Position numbers and translations under genes: made by a program
Shown: positions 34,429-43,355 of the stretch, piece by piece
How positions within the stretch are numbered: the first letter of the stretch is position 1
How the letters are laid out: every line of letters begins with the position of its first letter
The notes under the pieces: generated by a model
What the model saw: the letters and a program-made list of their open reading frames with translations, nothing else
Database searches by the model: none
What the model was told of the DNA's origin: nothing
Origin: an uncultured Saprospiraceae bacterium
GTDB taxonomy: Bacteria > Bacteroidota > Bacteroidia > Chitinophagales > Saprospiraceae
Direction of reading: 5' to 3'
NCBI GenBank assembly: GCA_937997635.1
Contig: CALLFA010000069.1
Span: 1 to 43,355 of the forward strand
DNA length: 43,355 bases

Positions 34429-34801
34429 AGATAGTATAGATCAGTATTTATCAGGATATCTAACTAACTGATAAGAACATCAGTATAGTACAATTGTTAG
34501 TTGGAAAAATTAATTATTCAGTAACTCAGTCAATATCTTACCTTTTTTTTGAAAGATGCTCAATAATATCTCACAATCAGAACCGAAATTTTTAACGTTA
34601 AGCTTTCTCTCTATGACCTTATCTGTGTTGACACTAAACTTGTCAATTGCTGGCTCTTTTAACAAGTCTTTTCATCTAGGCAAAGCTTATCTTTTACCCC
34701 GATCTACATCCGACCTCAAGTTGAAGCGGACTATAGTTGACTAAGATGAAAACACGAAAAATCCTAGTTTAATAAAATGGACCACTACCCCATAAAAAGG
34801 G

Positions 34802-34833
34802 ATTGTACAGTCCAAATTGCCTTTCTATATTTG
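34802..34833 (+). promoter_or_regulatory. Candidate promoter ahead of the large secreted protein gene
   Basis: ATTG (34802-34805), a 20-base spacer and TATATTTG (34826-34833) fit the Bacteroidota -33/-7 pattern well. The predicted start would leave a leader of about 450 bases before the ATG at 35296. The 834 bp from 34429 hold no convincing gene; reading frames at 34556 and 34858 look random. Confidence 0.35.
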
Positions 34834-35262
34834 TTATAAGATAACTCACTAACATAAATGATATTATCACAATCTGCTTTTTTAAAACCAATTGAATACC
34901 ACAATTATACATTGAAATATTTTTTTTGCAATCTCAAATTCTATACATATTTACCAAAACTTCTTCCTATGTCAACTACAATTTCCAGCCATCAAAATAT
35001 AGTCATGGAGTGCAATCCTTTGACTACCACTACAATAATAAACGTCAGGATTAATCCAAGTTTATTACGAACTGGTCGATTCTCATTGTAAAATTCTCTT
35101 GAAGAAAACCAGAACCAAAAATACGCCTGGCCTGATACATCTTGCTTTTGAAAAAGCGTTGTTCTAGACCTTAACTAAAATCGATATTCCTTAATAATTA
35201 GCCTGCTTAATATTTTCAAGTAAAGCAGCAGCATAAACAATATCCTCTTATATCTAAATCTC

Positions 35263-38200
35263 ATGTTTAATTATTTACACTATCAACTTCTTACTATGAA
35301 ACATAAACCCCTTATTTCAAAAATTTCAACTGTTTGTACTCAACAGATTTTCCACAATAGAAAAGGAAAAATCGGACAGATACTTACCATTATACCTTTG
35401 CTTTTTTTACTGCTGTCACAAATAAATTATGCACAAGTAAATAATGGTTCACCTAAAAATTACATTCTGCAAGTCAATAACATTTCCTACGACCCTACAA
35501 ACGAACCAGGCCTTCCACGTGTAGGTGTACCTACTGTTAAATTTGAAACATCACAAGGGACTGTTTGTGAATCATTGGATGGTGGAGTCCTTGGAGTTCC
35601 TCCATTACAATTGACTCCCGTTATATGGAATCCACAAAGTTTCATTGTTGATAAAAACGATGATGTACGCACTTCAGCAAATGTGGAAATATTTACTTTC
35701 GAAAATTTCCTTACTGGTTCGTTAAGCTATTGCCGTTTCTCCACCCAAGTGATATGTGTCCCCCCATTTAGTGTTTTTGGTTCTCCACAAGTTTGTACAA
35801 CAGTTGATGTAGATAGATTCCCAAGAATGTCTGAACGCAATCTATCGACCATTTTAGGAGAACCTGGTAGGTGGACAAATTCAACAAATGTAGCTATTGG
35901 TGGTTCGTCATTTTTCAACTACAGAAGTACTTGGAGACACAGCAATGGAGATGCTATAGGATCTGCGCTAGATTTTGGGACTATCAGAAATGCTGGTTTT
36001 GAAACACATACAAACTCGAATAGAATTGCGCCTTCTGGTGCCCCTGTGAATAAAGGGTACACAAATAAGTTAAGTTTTGGAGCAATAAACACTGGACCTG
36101 AAGTCGTCTATAGATTTAGAGTGACTGGTAGTCGATCTCAATTTGTAACACTATCTACTGATTTTCCAGGGACAGATTTTGATACAGAAATTCATCTACT
36201 CAATGGTGCTGGAAATACAATCATTGAAAGTGATGACGATGGTGCACCAGGGAGTACCAAGTCATTGATAGAAAGAGTTTTAGAACCTGGCACATATTTT
36301 TTAGTCGTAGAAGGGTTTAATAGTACATCAACTGGAGATTTTGTTGTTGGTATAAGAGCAGATAATATCTCTTACAATAGTGGTTCTATATCTCAGCCTG
36401 CAGTTACAGCAGCTTGTTTTGGTGCTTCTTTACCGGGGATAACTAGCAATCAAGCAGCCAGCACATCTCCTTCATCAGATCTAACAGCAACCTACACCTG
36501 GTTCAGAAGAATTGGTTCAGGAAACTTTACTCCAATACCTGGTGCAACATCTGCAAGTCTGACCAGCACACAAGCAGGTACGATGGGGGACCAAGATATT
36601 TCGTTTCGACGCGTGGCCACACTTGATGGTGTCGATACTCCAACTACAAATACTGTTACTGTTATGTCTCAAGCTAATTTTGGCGAAGTAAGAATTATTA
36701 ATAACAATGGCCCTGTTTGCTCAGGAGAAAATGCCGTATACACTATAGAATCTACATCAGAATCTGATGATGCAGGAGCTGTCGTCAGCTTTACGCTCAA
36801 TGGTGGTTCAGCACAAACGATCACCCTAGACGCTGGTGGTCAGGCCACGATCACTGACAATGCCATCACGAGTACATCAAGCTTACAACTCGTAGAGATT
36901 AGACTAAATGATTGCATGAATAGCTTGTCAGCTTCCAAAGAAATTTTAGTGATGGGAACACCAATTCCGTTAGCCTGTGGTGAGACAGTAAATGGAAACA
37001 ATGCATCTGGAACCTCAAGTGTTTTTAGTTATGATACTGGTGTATTATGGAGAGGGAAAGAAGATATTTACGAATTCACTGTGACAAGTGATGGTGAACC
37101 TACTGTCATTGAATTAACTGGATTAAACTCAACAGGTGATTTAGATCTTCACCTGACTATGCCTTGCGATCCTAGAAGTGAAATAGATGTTAGTGACGAA
37201 TTTGATGACGCAGATGAGCGAATTGAAATAACACTAGATCCTGGTACATATTGGCTCATCGTCGATGGATTTGAAGATGATGATGAAAGCCCCTACACTC
37301 TAAGCTTACAATCTTGCGGAGTCAAAGCTGCTTGTGATAACATCATAGAAGCTGAATGTTTTGAGACAATTTCAGATGTAATAACATCAGAACAGCAGTT
37401 TTATAATTGTGGCATAACTGATAATGGTATATTATACAAAATAACACCTGAGTTTGGAGGTGTAATGACTCTTAACTTGACAGGCTTATCAGCAGATCTT
37501 GATTTAGTTTTATACACAGACATATGCGGGTCGACTTGCAATGAAATATCTTCAAGCACAAATGGTGGTTTTTCATCAGAACAAATAAACTTCACTGCTG
37601 TCGCAGGCACTTGCTACTATGTCCGAGTATTTGGGTTTCTAAATTCTGAAAGTTCTTTTGATTTAGAATTTGATTGTCCTGCGGCTTGTCCTTGTACTGA
37701 TGCTGTCGATTATGTAGAAGCTATACCAACTGGTGATGTTTGTTTGGGTACCACAGGATCATACACTATTCAAGCAGTAGATGGTGCAGATCTCTCTCCT
37801 GGCGCTACAGTATCTTATTCATTGAATGGAGGTGCTACACAAACAGTTGTACTTGATGCCAATGGAGAAGCTACGATTTCTGACACACCGACTGTTGCTG
37901 GCAATCCAGGGTCAAGTATAACATTAAGCAGAATTGAATTTACCGTAGGTCTAGAAACCTGCTCTATACTTTTAGATAATACTGCAGAGTTTGCGGTAAA
38001 TCAAGGACCAAACTTCGTGACCGTATTTTCAAATGGACCTGTATGTGCTGGTGCTGAAAATGGAAAATATTTTGTAGAAAATCAATTGGGTGCAGGATCA
38101 ACTGCAAACGCAAACATTATTTATGAATTAAATTTCTTTGGGCAAGCTGGCTTAACTACAATTGTCGATACGATAAAATCAGATGAAGATGGTATTGGTA

Positions 38201-40116
38201 TAATTGAAATACCTGCAACAACAGCCAATACGCCAAGCTCTCAAATTTTTATCATTGAAAATGAGATAAATGGTTGTGTCACACCATCAGGAACTGTGGC
38301 AAGTATCACTACATATGATTCTGCCTCTCAAGTCAATATTTTTGCAAATGCAAGAGAAATCTGTCCTGGAGATGATGCCATTTTCACCCTAAATGGTACT
38401 CCTGGTGAAGTGATAGAATATGATGATGCCAATAGTGGTAGTGCTCCAGCAAATCCACAGTTTGTCGTACTAGATGGTTCAGGAAATGGAACAATCACCA
38501 TTCCCAATCCAACTGATGATGTCCGAATAGACATATACAGAATCGTAATCAATCCATTCGGTAACGATAATAATACCTTCCCGTTCTGTGATAAAGGATT
38601 TGAATACGGAGACAATTTTGCTGAGGTGACCATTGCTGACGTCGCTGATCTAGATGTCATAGTTATAGATCAGCAAATATGTGTAAACGAAGGAGTGATA
38701 TTCCAAATAACCCCAGCTGCTGGTTCGATACCTTCTCCAGGAGGCACAGTAGACTATATGATAAACGGGGTCGCAGGAACCATAGAATTAGATGGAAATG
38801 GAGAAGCAATAGTATCACAAACGACTCCCACATCAGGGACATATACAATTGTCTTAAATAGCTTAAATGTACCATGCAATACAGGTGGATGTGATATGGC
38901 TTTGACAGGAAAGACTGCTGTTGCTACAGCCTTTGACGAACCACATGATCTGATAGTAACGGGCAACGGTCCATTGTGTATTGGAGACACACCAATGTAT
39001 ACAATAGGCCCTGCAGTACCTGGCCAAATCAATGCAAATGGAGAAGTTACCGTTATGTTTAATCAGGATCAAAGCACAATTAGCACGTTCTTTCTAGATG
39101 CCAATGGAGAAGTTACCATTAGTCCACCAAGCGCTACGCAATCCTCTTCTATTGACTTACTGTTTATGGACAACAATGCTTCTTCATGCGCAATAGAACT
39201 TGATTTTGGAGCCAATATTGATGTGTACGAAATGCTTGATGAAGTAGAAGTTTTCGCTACTGGAGGCCCTGTTTGTAGAGACAGCCTATTGTCTTATACC
39301 ATCCAACCAGCAGCAGGATCAAATCCAATGCCTGGGGCTTTGGTAGAATTTATGTTAAACGGTGTACTAGATACGACACAATTGGATGATGATGGATTAC
39401 AAGAAATATTAGCAACCTCTGAATTCGAAGGCTTGGCGGCATCGACAATTCAGTTAGTTTCTATTTTCAATCCAGGTTGTTCTACTCCACTAACTTCATC
39501 TGCATCAACAGATGTGATTGATTGTGGAGATCCGTGTTATGAATACATGGTAAGAAATTTTAGCGAAGAGGAAGCTCAGACATATCAAGTCAATTCCTTC
39601 ATCACTTCAAGTTCATCGATTGCTAGTGGATCTACAGAATATTTAGCAGGAGATTTTATATCACTCGAGCCAGGCTTTGAAGTGTCAAGTGGCGTTGAGA
39701 TTTTATGCGACATTAATCCATGTCCGAGTCCAGAAACCTGTGGTGAAGTGTCACAGAAGTCAGGCCTTGCAGACGTACCAAATGAATTTTTGAATTGGGA
39801 TGTTGTGGAAAATATCTGTGTGGAAGAATTGGTATTTTCATCAAGTAGTGGAAGCACTGGAGCAGACATACAGTTTTCTATAGCTGGGTTTGTATCTGGC
39901 AATAGTGGACCGTTCAATGCTACAGTCACTGCAAATTCACCAGCAGGAAATTTTTCCCTAGATATCGTCGTACCTAATGGACAGGCTAGTTTTGATGGAG
40001 ATAATGCAGTTGGTTTTTGGTCAACACCGGACAACAGATTATACTTTGTTAATCTGTTCACAGACTACGATGGTGTAAGATTAGTAGAAGCAACAATAGA
40101 ATTAGAACCGTTTTAA
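35263..40116 (+). CDS. Very large secreted protein with PPC and Ig-like repeats
   Basis: A 1617-residue extracellular protein; ATG at 35296 (residue 12) is an alternative start nearer the signal peptide (about 47-66, ending INYAQ). Pre-peptidase C-terminal (PPC) domains lie near 275-370, 585-690 and 700-805 (GTYFLVVEGF, GTYWLIVDGF, GTCYYVRVFG). A YTWFRR Ig-like module and about seven repeats of roughly 100 residues follow (484-1440), each opening GPVCxG...YTI and carrying SxxLNGGxxQTxxLDxxGxATIS. Near 1455-1490 is the segment SSIASGSTEYLAGDFISLEP of the Bacteroidota type. The C terminus (VEATIELEPF) is not a recognisable type IX secretion sorting domain. Adhesin or surface-structure roles are possible. 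Confidence 0.85.
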   Translation: MFNYLHYQLLTMKHKPLISKISTVCTQQIFHNRKGKIGQILTIIPLLFLLLSQINYAQVNNGSPKNYILQVNNISYDPTNEPGLPRVGVPTVKFETSQGTVCESLDGGVLGVPPLQLTPVIWNPQSFIVDKNDDVRTSANVEIFTFENFLTGSLSYCRFSTQVICVPPFSVFGSPQVCTTVDVDRFPRMSERNLSTILGEPGRWTNSTNVAIGGSSFFNYRSTWRHSNGDAIGSALDFGTIRNAGFETHTNSNRIAPSGAPVNKGYTNKLSFGAINTGPEVVYRFRVTGSRSQFVTLSTDFPGTDFDTEIHLLNGAGNTIIESDDDGAPGSTKSLIERVLEPGTYFLVVEGFNSTSTGDFVVGIRADNISYNSGSISQPAVTAACFGASLPGITSNQAASTSPSSDLTATYTWFRRIGSGNFTPIPGATSASLTSTQAGTMGDQDISFRRVATLDGVDTPTTNTVTVMSQANFGEVRIINNNGPVCSGENAVYTIESTSESDDAGAVVSFTLNGGSAQTITLDAGGQATITDNAITSTSSLQLVEIRLNDCMNSLSASKEILVMGTPIPLACGETVNGNNASGTSSVFSYDTGVLWRGKEDIYEFTVTSDGEPTVIELTGLNSTGDLDLHLTMPCDPRSEIDVSDEFDDADERIEITLDPGTYWLIVDGFEDDDESPYTLSLQSCGVKAACDNIIEAECFETISDVITSEQQFYNCGITDNGILYKITPEFGGVMTLNLTGLSADLDLVLYTDICGSTCNEISSSTNGGFSSEQINFTAVAGTCYYVRVFGFLNSESSFDLEFDCPAACPCTDAVDYVEAIPTGDVCLGTTGSYTIQAVDGADLSPGATVSYSLNGGATQTVVLDANGEATISDTPTVAGNPGSSITLSRIEFTVGLETCSILLDNTAEFAVNQGPNFVTVFSNGPVCAGAENGKYFVENQLGAGSTANANIIYELNFFGQAGLTTIVDTIKSDEDGIGIIEIPATTANTPSSQIFIIENEINGCVTPSGTVASITTYDSASQVNIFANAREICPGDDAIFTLNGTPGEVIEYDDANSGSAPANPQFVVLDGSGNGTITIPNPTDDVRIDIYRIVINPFGNDNNTFPFCDKGFEYGDNFAEVTIADVADLDVIVIDQQICVNEGVIFQITPAAGSIPSPGGTVDYMINGVAGTIELDGNGEAIVSQTTPTSGTYTIVLNSLNVPCNTGGCDMALTGKTAVATAFDEPHDLIVTGNGPLCIGDTPMYTIGPAVPGQINANGEVTVMFNQDQSTISTFFLDANGEVTISPPSATQSSSIDLLFMDNNASSCAIELDFGANIDVYEMLDEVEVFATGGPVCRDSLLSYTIQPAAGSNPMPGALVEFMLNGVLDTTQLDDDGLQEILATSEFEGLAASTIQLVSIFNPGCSTPLTSSASTDVIDCGDPCYEYMVRNFSEEEAQTYQVNSFITSSSSIASGSTEYLAGDFISLEPGFEVSSGVEILCDINPCPSPETCGEVSQKSGLADVPNEFLNWDVVENICVEELVFSSSSGSTGADIQFSIAGFVSGNSGPFNATVTANSPAGNFSLDIVVPNGQASFDGDNAVGFWSTPDNRLYFVNLFTDYDGVRLVEATIELEPF

Positions 40117-40145
40117 AGTAGAACCCTTTAACTGAAATTAATTGC

Positions 40146-40180
40146 GGAGGCTATCTCTTTTTGAGATGGCCTTCTTTTTT
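40146..40180 (+). terminator. Rho-independent terminator after the large secreted protein gene
   Basis: The stem AGGCTATCTC / GAGATGGCCT, with one U-G pair and a T5 loop, is followed by TCTTTTTT. It lies about 30 bases past the stop codon. Confidence 0.85.
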
Positions 40181-40234
40181 GATTCAGTATTGTAGAATGA
40201 GATTAAAAAGAAACAACTAAACACATCTACATGC

Positions 40235-41155
40235 CTAGTACCCTCCATAAGGAGGCTTATCATCGCTCTGCGCAAGGCCACCTAAACTTTGACGCTTGAC
40301 TCTGTCCATATCAGCTTGCGTTTTGACAAGAGCGCCTAAGCCATCAAGAGCTTTGATTTTGGCAATGGCCTCATCCTTTGCAAATTGCTTCATATACTTT
40401 AGCCAGTTTAGAAGTTCTCGTGTAGAAGGTGCTCTCTCCAAACCAAAATTTCTCAATTGATAAAACAAAGAAATGGAAGTATCGATAATATCGTTATCAG
40501 CTTTTGGGTAATGCTTAAGTACGATTTCTTTCATCATATCTGGTTCAGGGAAAGAAATATAATGATAGATGCATCTGCCTTTAAATGCCGTTGGTAGTTC
40601 TTGTTCTCGATTACTTGTAATCACAATAGCTGGCATGTCTTCTTCAGAAATCTGAATGACTTTTCCACTTTCTGGAAGTACAAATTTACGGTGACTCAAT
40701 GCATACAATAAATCATTTGGAAATTCACGAGGAGCTTTGTCAATCTCATCAATCAACAAGACAGAATTAGGAGCAGAATAGGCAGATGCTGCTGGACCCA
40801 TGTTGACATAGTCATTGAGTTGTTCTGTACTTCGACCACCTGTTGTCAATTTGGTCTCCATTCCCTTTTCTTCTCTTTGTGCATTAAGCACTTCAATTTG
40901 AGAATCACGCAGATACTTGACGTGATCAAACTTTGCGACAAACGCTTCTACATTACTTTTAGAGCCTACTGGGTAGACGAACATTTCGAGATTGTTGCTA
41001 TTAGCATATTGTAATGGTAATTCCGTTTTTCCTGTCCCTGGTTCACCTTCAATCAATAAAGGCATACCCAATACCCTAGACATATGAAATGCTTGTGCTA
41101 ACTCTGGATCACATAAATATTTATCTGATCCTGTCCAAATTGTAGTCTCTGCCAT
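40235..41155 (-). CDS. MoxR-family AAA ATPase
   Basis: A 306-residue AAA+ ATPase with Walker A GEPGTGKT (37-44), Walker B SVLLIDEIDK (131-140) and a sensor segment AIVITSNREQELPTAFKGR. The C-terminal helical lid includes RAPSTRELLNWLKYM. It belongs to the MoxR/CoxD-like clade that usually works with a VWA protein to mature or remodel targets. No VWA gene adjoins it in the window, so its partner lies elsewhere, possibly the VWA protein at 19285. The tail DDKPPYGGY is short and acidic. It is monocistronic and divergent from the rhomboid gene. Confidence 0.9.
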   Translation of the reverse strand: MAETTIWTGSDKYLCDPELAQAFHMSRVLGMPLLIEGEPGTGKTELPLQYANSNNLEMFVYPVGSKSNVEAFVAKFDHVKYLRDSQIEVLNAQREEKGMETKLTTGGRSTEQLNDYVNMGPAASAYSAPNSVLLIDEIDKAPREFPNDLLYALSHRKFVLPESGKVIQISEEDMPAIVITSNREQELPTAFKGRCIYHYISFPEPDMMKEIVLKHYPKADNDIIDTSISLFYQLRNFGLERAPSTRELLNWLKYMKQFAKDEAIAKIKALDGLGALVKTQADMDRVKRQSLGGLAQSDDKPPYGGY

Positions 41156-41366
41156 CGTAAAATATCTTAAATAAGTTGCGAAGTTAAGCTAATTGTGACT
41201 TGTAAATATTGACGAATGTTATTTTCTAACCTACTATATAGCAAAAATGGACAATTAAGATGCTAATTGATAAGTATCATGATCATTACCAAGATTCAAA
41301 TTATTAGCTGTATATTTAGAAATTATATTTTAGAAGATAACGTTACAACAACAAAACTAGCAGCAA

Positions 41367-42014
41367 GTGTCCATTACTCTACTTATCATTATCGTGACCT
41401 GTATGGTCTCCTATTATGCAGGCTTAACTCCCCAAGACAGAATATCTCGCCAAGGTATATTTAACAAGCTAAAGCATTATCCCATTGCCGAAAAAAGGAA
41501 TAAAGAATTTTACAGATTTTTATCCTCTGGTTTCGTTCATGGCAGTTGGATGCATCTCATTTTCAATATGTATGTTCTGTACGAATTTGGGGAAGTAGTC
41601 GAAAGTCTTTTTGTACAAATATTCGGTTCGTTTGGTCGAATTGGGTATTTATTGATGTATCTGGCAGCTATAGTGGTGGCAGACATACCTAGCTTCTTGA
41701 GGCATCAGAATAATCCTGGTTTTGCAAGCATAGGTGCTTCAGGTGCAGTGTCTGCAGTCTTGTTTATTTTCATCATGTACAGTCCATTGACTGAGCTCAG
41801 ATTTATATTTTTCCCGTTTTTTGGCTTTCCAGCTATTGTCCTTGGAATTGGCTATTTGATTTACTCTTCATGGGCCAGTAACAAAGGAAGAGACAACATA
41901 GATCATTCTGCACATTTTGCTGGAGCTATTTTTGGAATCATATTTATCGTTGTTACTCACCCTCAAATTGTTGGTCGATTCATGGACACCATTCAAACAA
42001 GTCTACCGTTTTAA
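41367..42014 (+). CDS. Rhomboid-family intramembrane serine protease
   Basis: A 215-residue membrane protein with about six helices. It has HGSWMHLIFNM (58-68) with H58, H63 and N67, nucleophile S125 in SIGASGA, and catalytic H183 in HSAHFAGAIFG. It cleaves transmembrane substrates within the membrane; the substrate is unknown. The only start before an in-frame stop (TAG at 41358) is GTG at 41367, directly before the first membrane helix SITLLIIIV. It is followed 55 bp later by the glycerol-3-phosphate dehydrogenase gene on the same strand. Confidence 0.88.
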   Translation: MSITLLIIIVTCMVSYYAGLTPQDRISRQGIFNKLKHYPIAEKRNKEFYRFLSSGFVHGSWMHLIFNMYVLYEFGEVVESLFVQIFGSFGRIGYLLMYLAAIVVADIPSFLRHQNNPGFASIGASGAVSAVLFIFIMYSPLTELRFIFFPFFGFPAIVLGIGYLIYSSWASNKGRDNIDHSAHFAGAIFGIIFIVVTHPQIVGRFMDTIQTSLPF

Positions 42015-42055
42015 TTTAACAAAGAAATTGGACTGATTATACGTACATAATAACT

Positions 42056-42063
42056 TAACTTTG
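42056..42063 (+). promoter_or_regulatory. Candidate -7 promoter element of glpD
   Basis: TAACTTTG is a perfect TAnnTTTG match ending six bases before the ATG at 42070. Transcription would start at or near the initiation codon. Confidence 0.4.
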
Positions 42064-42069
42064 TCGACG

Positions 42070-43355
42070 ATGGATGAAGAATTTGATATTATTGTTGTAG
42101 GTGGTGGCGCTACGGGTCTAGGATGCGCAGTCGATGCCGCAAGCAGAGGTTATAAAACACTTTTGGTCGAAAAAGATGATTTTGGGAAAGGCACTTCCAG
42201 TAAGAGCACAAAATTGATACATGGTGGTGTTCGCTATTTAGAACAAGGGAATGTATTCCTCGTCAGAGAAGCGTTGATTGAGAGAAAGCGTCTCATAGAA
42301 AATGCATCCCATCTAGTCACCAATTTGACTTTTGTCATTCCAAATTATGAGTCATTTAGAGGTCCATATTATTTTACAGGTTTAAAGTTATACGACTATT
42401 TATCTATTGGTTACAGTCTTGGCAAATCAAAATATCTCAGTAAAAAGACTGTCAAAAAATTACTACCCAACATAAGTACAGAAGGGCTCAAAAATGGCAT
42501 CTCTTATCACGACGGCCAATTTGATGACACACGTTTACTCGTCAGCCTGTTGTGCACATATAGTGAACTAGGAGGAACTGCATTAAATTATTGCAAAGTC
42601 ACTGAGTTGATTAAAGATGGTAGTGGAAAAGTTATCGGTGTTCGTTGCCAAAAGTCTTTGGACGGTGAAGAATTTGATGCACGTGCAAAAGTTGTTGTCA
42701 ATGCCACAGGCGTATTTACTGAACAGTTTCAGAAAATGGACAATCCTGATGTGTCGATCTCAGTCACGCCAAGTCAGGGTTCACATATCGTGCTGAATCA
42801 CAAGTTTATGAAAAGTGATAAGGCACTAATGATTCCAAAAACTTCTGATGGTAGAATATTATTTGCAGTGCCTTGGCATAATCACACGTTGGTAGGTACG
42901 ACTGATGCTTATACGGAAACCATATCCAACGATCCTAAAGTCACAGACAAAGAAATAGATTTTATGCTGGAAACAGCAACTGAATATTTTGAAGAAGACC
43001 CTAAACGAGAAGACATATTGAGTTGTTTTGCCGGCATCAGACCTTTGGTTACAAAAGGGAAAACGCTTGACACAAAATCTATTTCGAGAAGTCATGGCGT
43101 ATCAGTCAGTAAATCTGGACTGGTAAACATTACAGGTGGTAAATGGACTACCTATCGCAAAATGGCTGAGGATACCATTGACAAAGCTTTGAAAATAAGC
43201 GATCTCAGTTTTACAAAATGCAACACAGCTGATTTAAAATTGGATCATGGTGGCACTTCCGTTACAGAAAAACGACTGCGCATTTATGGCGGATTTGCAT
43301 CTCAAATCATGGAGCTCGAACGGAAAAATAAAAAATTGGCTAAGCGTATCCATCC
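42070..43355 (+). CDS. glpD: Glycerol-3-phosphate dehydrogenase, 3' end outside window
   Basis: FAD-dependent enzyme that oxidises sn-glycerol 3-phosphate to dihydroxyacetone phosphate and passes electrons to quinone at the inner membrane. The 428 codons seen include the FAD-binding GGGATGLGCAVDAASRG (11-27), the GTSSKSTKLIHGGVRYL segment, and VVNATGVFTEQF. SQGSHIVL and the substrate-site AGIRPLV, ending with TGGKWTTYRKMA, are also present. The C-terminal domain is cut by the window edge. The start is the ATG at 42070 before DEEFDIIVVGGG. No glycerol kinase or facilitator gene is visible upstream. Confidence 0.95.
   Translation, partial: MDEEFDIIVVGGGATGLGCAVDAASRGYKTLLVEKDDFGKGTSSKSTKLIHGGVRYLEQGNVFLVREALIERKRLIENASHLVTNLTFVIPNYESFRGPYYFTGLKLYDYLSIGYSLGKSKYLSKKTVKKLLPNISTEGLKNGISYHDGQFDDTRLLVSLLCTYSELGGTALNYCKVTELIKDGSGKVIGVRCQKSLDGEEFDARAKVVVNATGVFTEQFQKMDNPDVSISVTPSQGSHIVLNHKFMKSDKALMIPKTSDGRILFAVPWHNHTLVGTTDAYTETISNDPKVTDKEIDFMLETATEYFEEDPKREDILSCFAGIRPLVTKGKTLDTKSISRSHGVSVSKSGLVNITGGKWTTYRKMAEDTIDKALKISDLSFTKCNTADLKLDHGGTSVTEKRLRIYGGFASQIMELERKNKKLAKRIH

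Noticed and set aside
34556-35091. Two reading frames of 62 and 77 codons
   Set aside because: Composition looks random, with no recognisable motif or codon-use signal; treated as non-coding.

Overview
The window looks like a chromosomal segment of a marine-type Bacteroidota, most likely near the Saprospiria or Chitinophagia; this is an inference. The evidence is AT-rich DNA, promoter -7 elements of the TAnnTTTG type close to start codons, a TonB-dependent receptor with an N-terminal carboxypeptidase-regulatory-like domain, a DUF2452 gene, and a very large secreted protein with PPC and Ig-like repeats. No phage, integrase, insertion sequence or CRISPR array was seen.

Region 1 (1-9888) is an aromatic-degradation cluster. 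A leftward operon encodes the dehydrogenase HpaE, the extradiol dioxygenase HpaD, the isomerase HpaF, a succinate-semialdehyde dehydrogenase and a partial short-chain dehydrogenase. Divergent to it are the hydratase HpaH and the aldolase HpaI, followed by an AraC-type regulator. Together these cover almost all of the homoprotocatechuate (3,4-dihydroxyphenylacetate) meta-cleavage route to pyruvate and succinate. The decarboxylase HpaG and the usual flavin hydroxylase HpaBC are not in the window. Instead a two-gene operon (7706-9888) encodes a protein I tentatively link to heme-dependent aromatic (tyrosine) hydroxylases and a HisC-like aminotransferase. This suggests, without proving it, a tyrosine to DOPA to dihydroxyphenylpyruvate entry route. 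It is the most interesting candidate system here.

Region 2 (9889-13500) is a small accessory zone. It holds three tandem repeats that fold into a three-way junction and end in a tRNA-His, nested inverted repeats, an AbiE-type type IV toxin-antitoxin pair, an orphan IPTL-CTERM-like 54-residue reading frame, degenerate direct repeats, and a lone Xre regulator with a structured leader.

Region 3 (13513-23204) holds a TonB-dependent receptor, ribulose-phosphate epimerase, a PolB-like 3'-5' exonuclease, a membrane-anchored coiled-coil protein, a DUF2452-VWA-AAA ATPase operon, an FAH-family hydrolase and a 50-residue small protein.

Region 4 (23214-35262) holds a four-gene tightly overlapping MarR/adaptor/RND/TolC efflux operon, a zinc-ribbon membrane protein, an SPFH protein and a patatin-Omp85-like outer membrane protein. 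Region 5 (35263-43355) holds the 1617-codon secreted repeat protein, a MoxR ATPase, a rhomboid protease and a partial glycerol-3-phosphate dehydrogenase.

Four arrays of a 7-bp repeat with a CTA core lie just past gene 3' ends (474, 21884, 30404 and 31914), all in the same orientation relative to the upstream gene.
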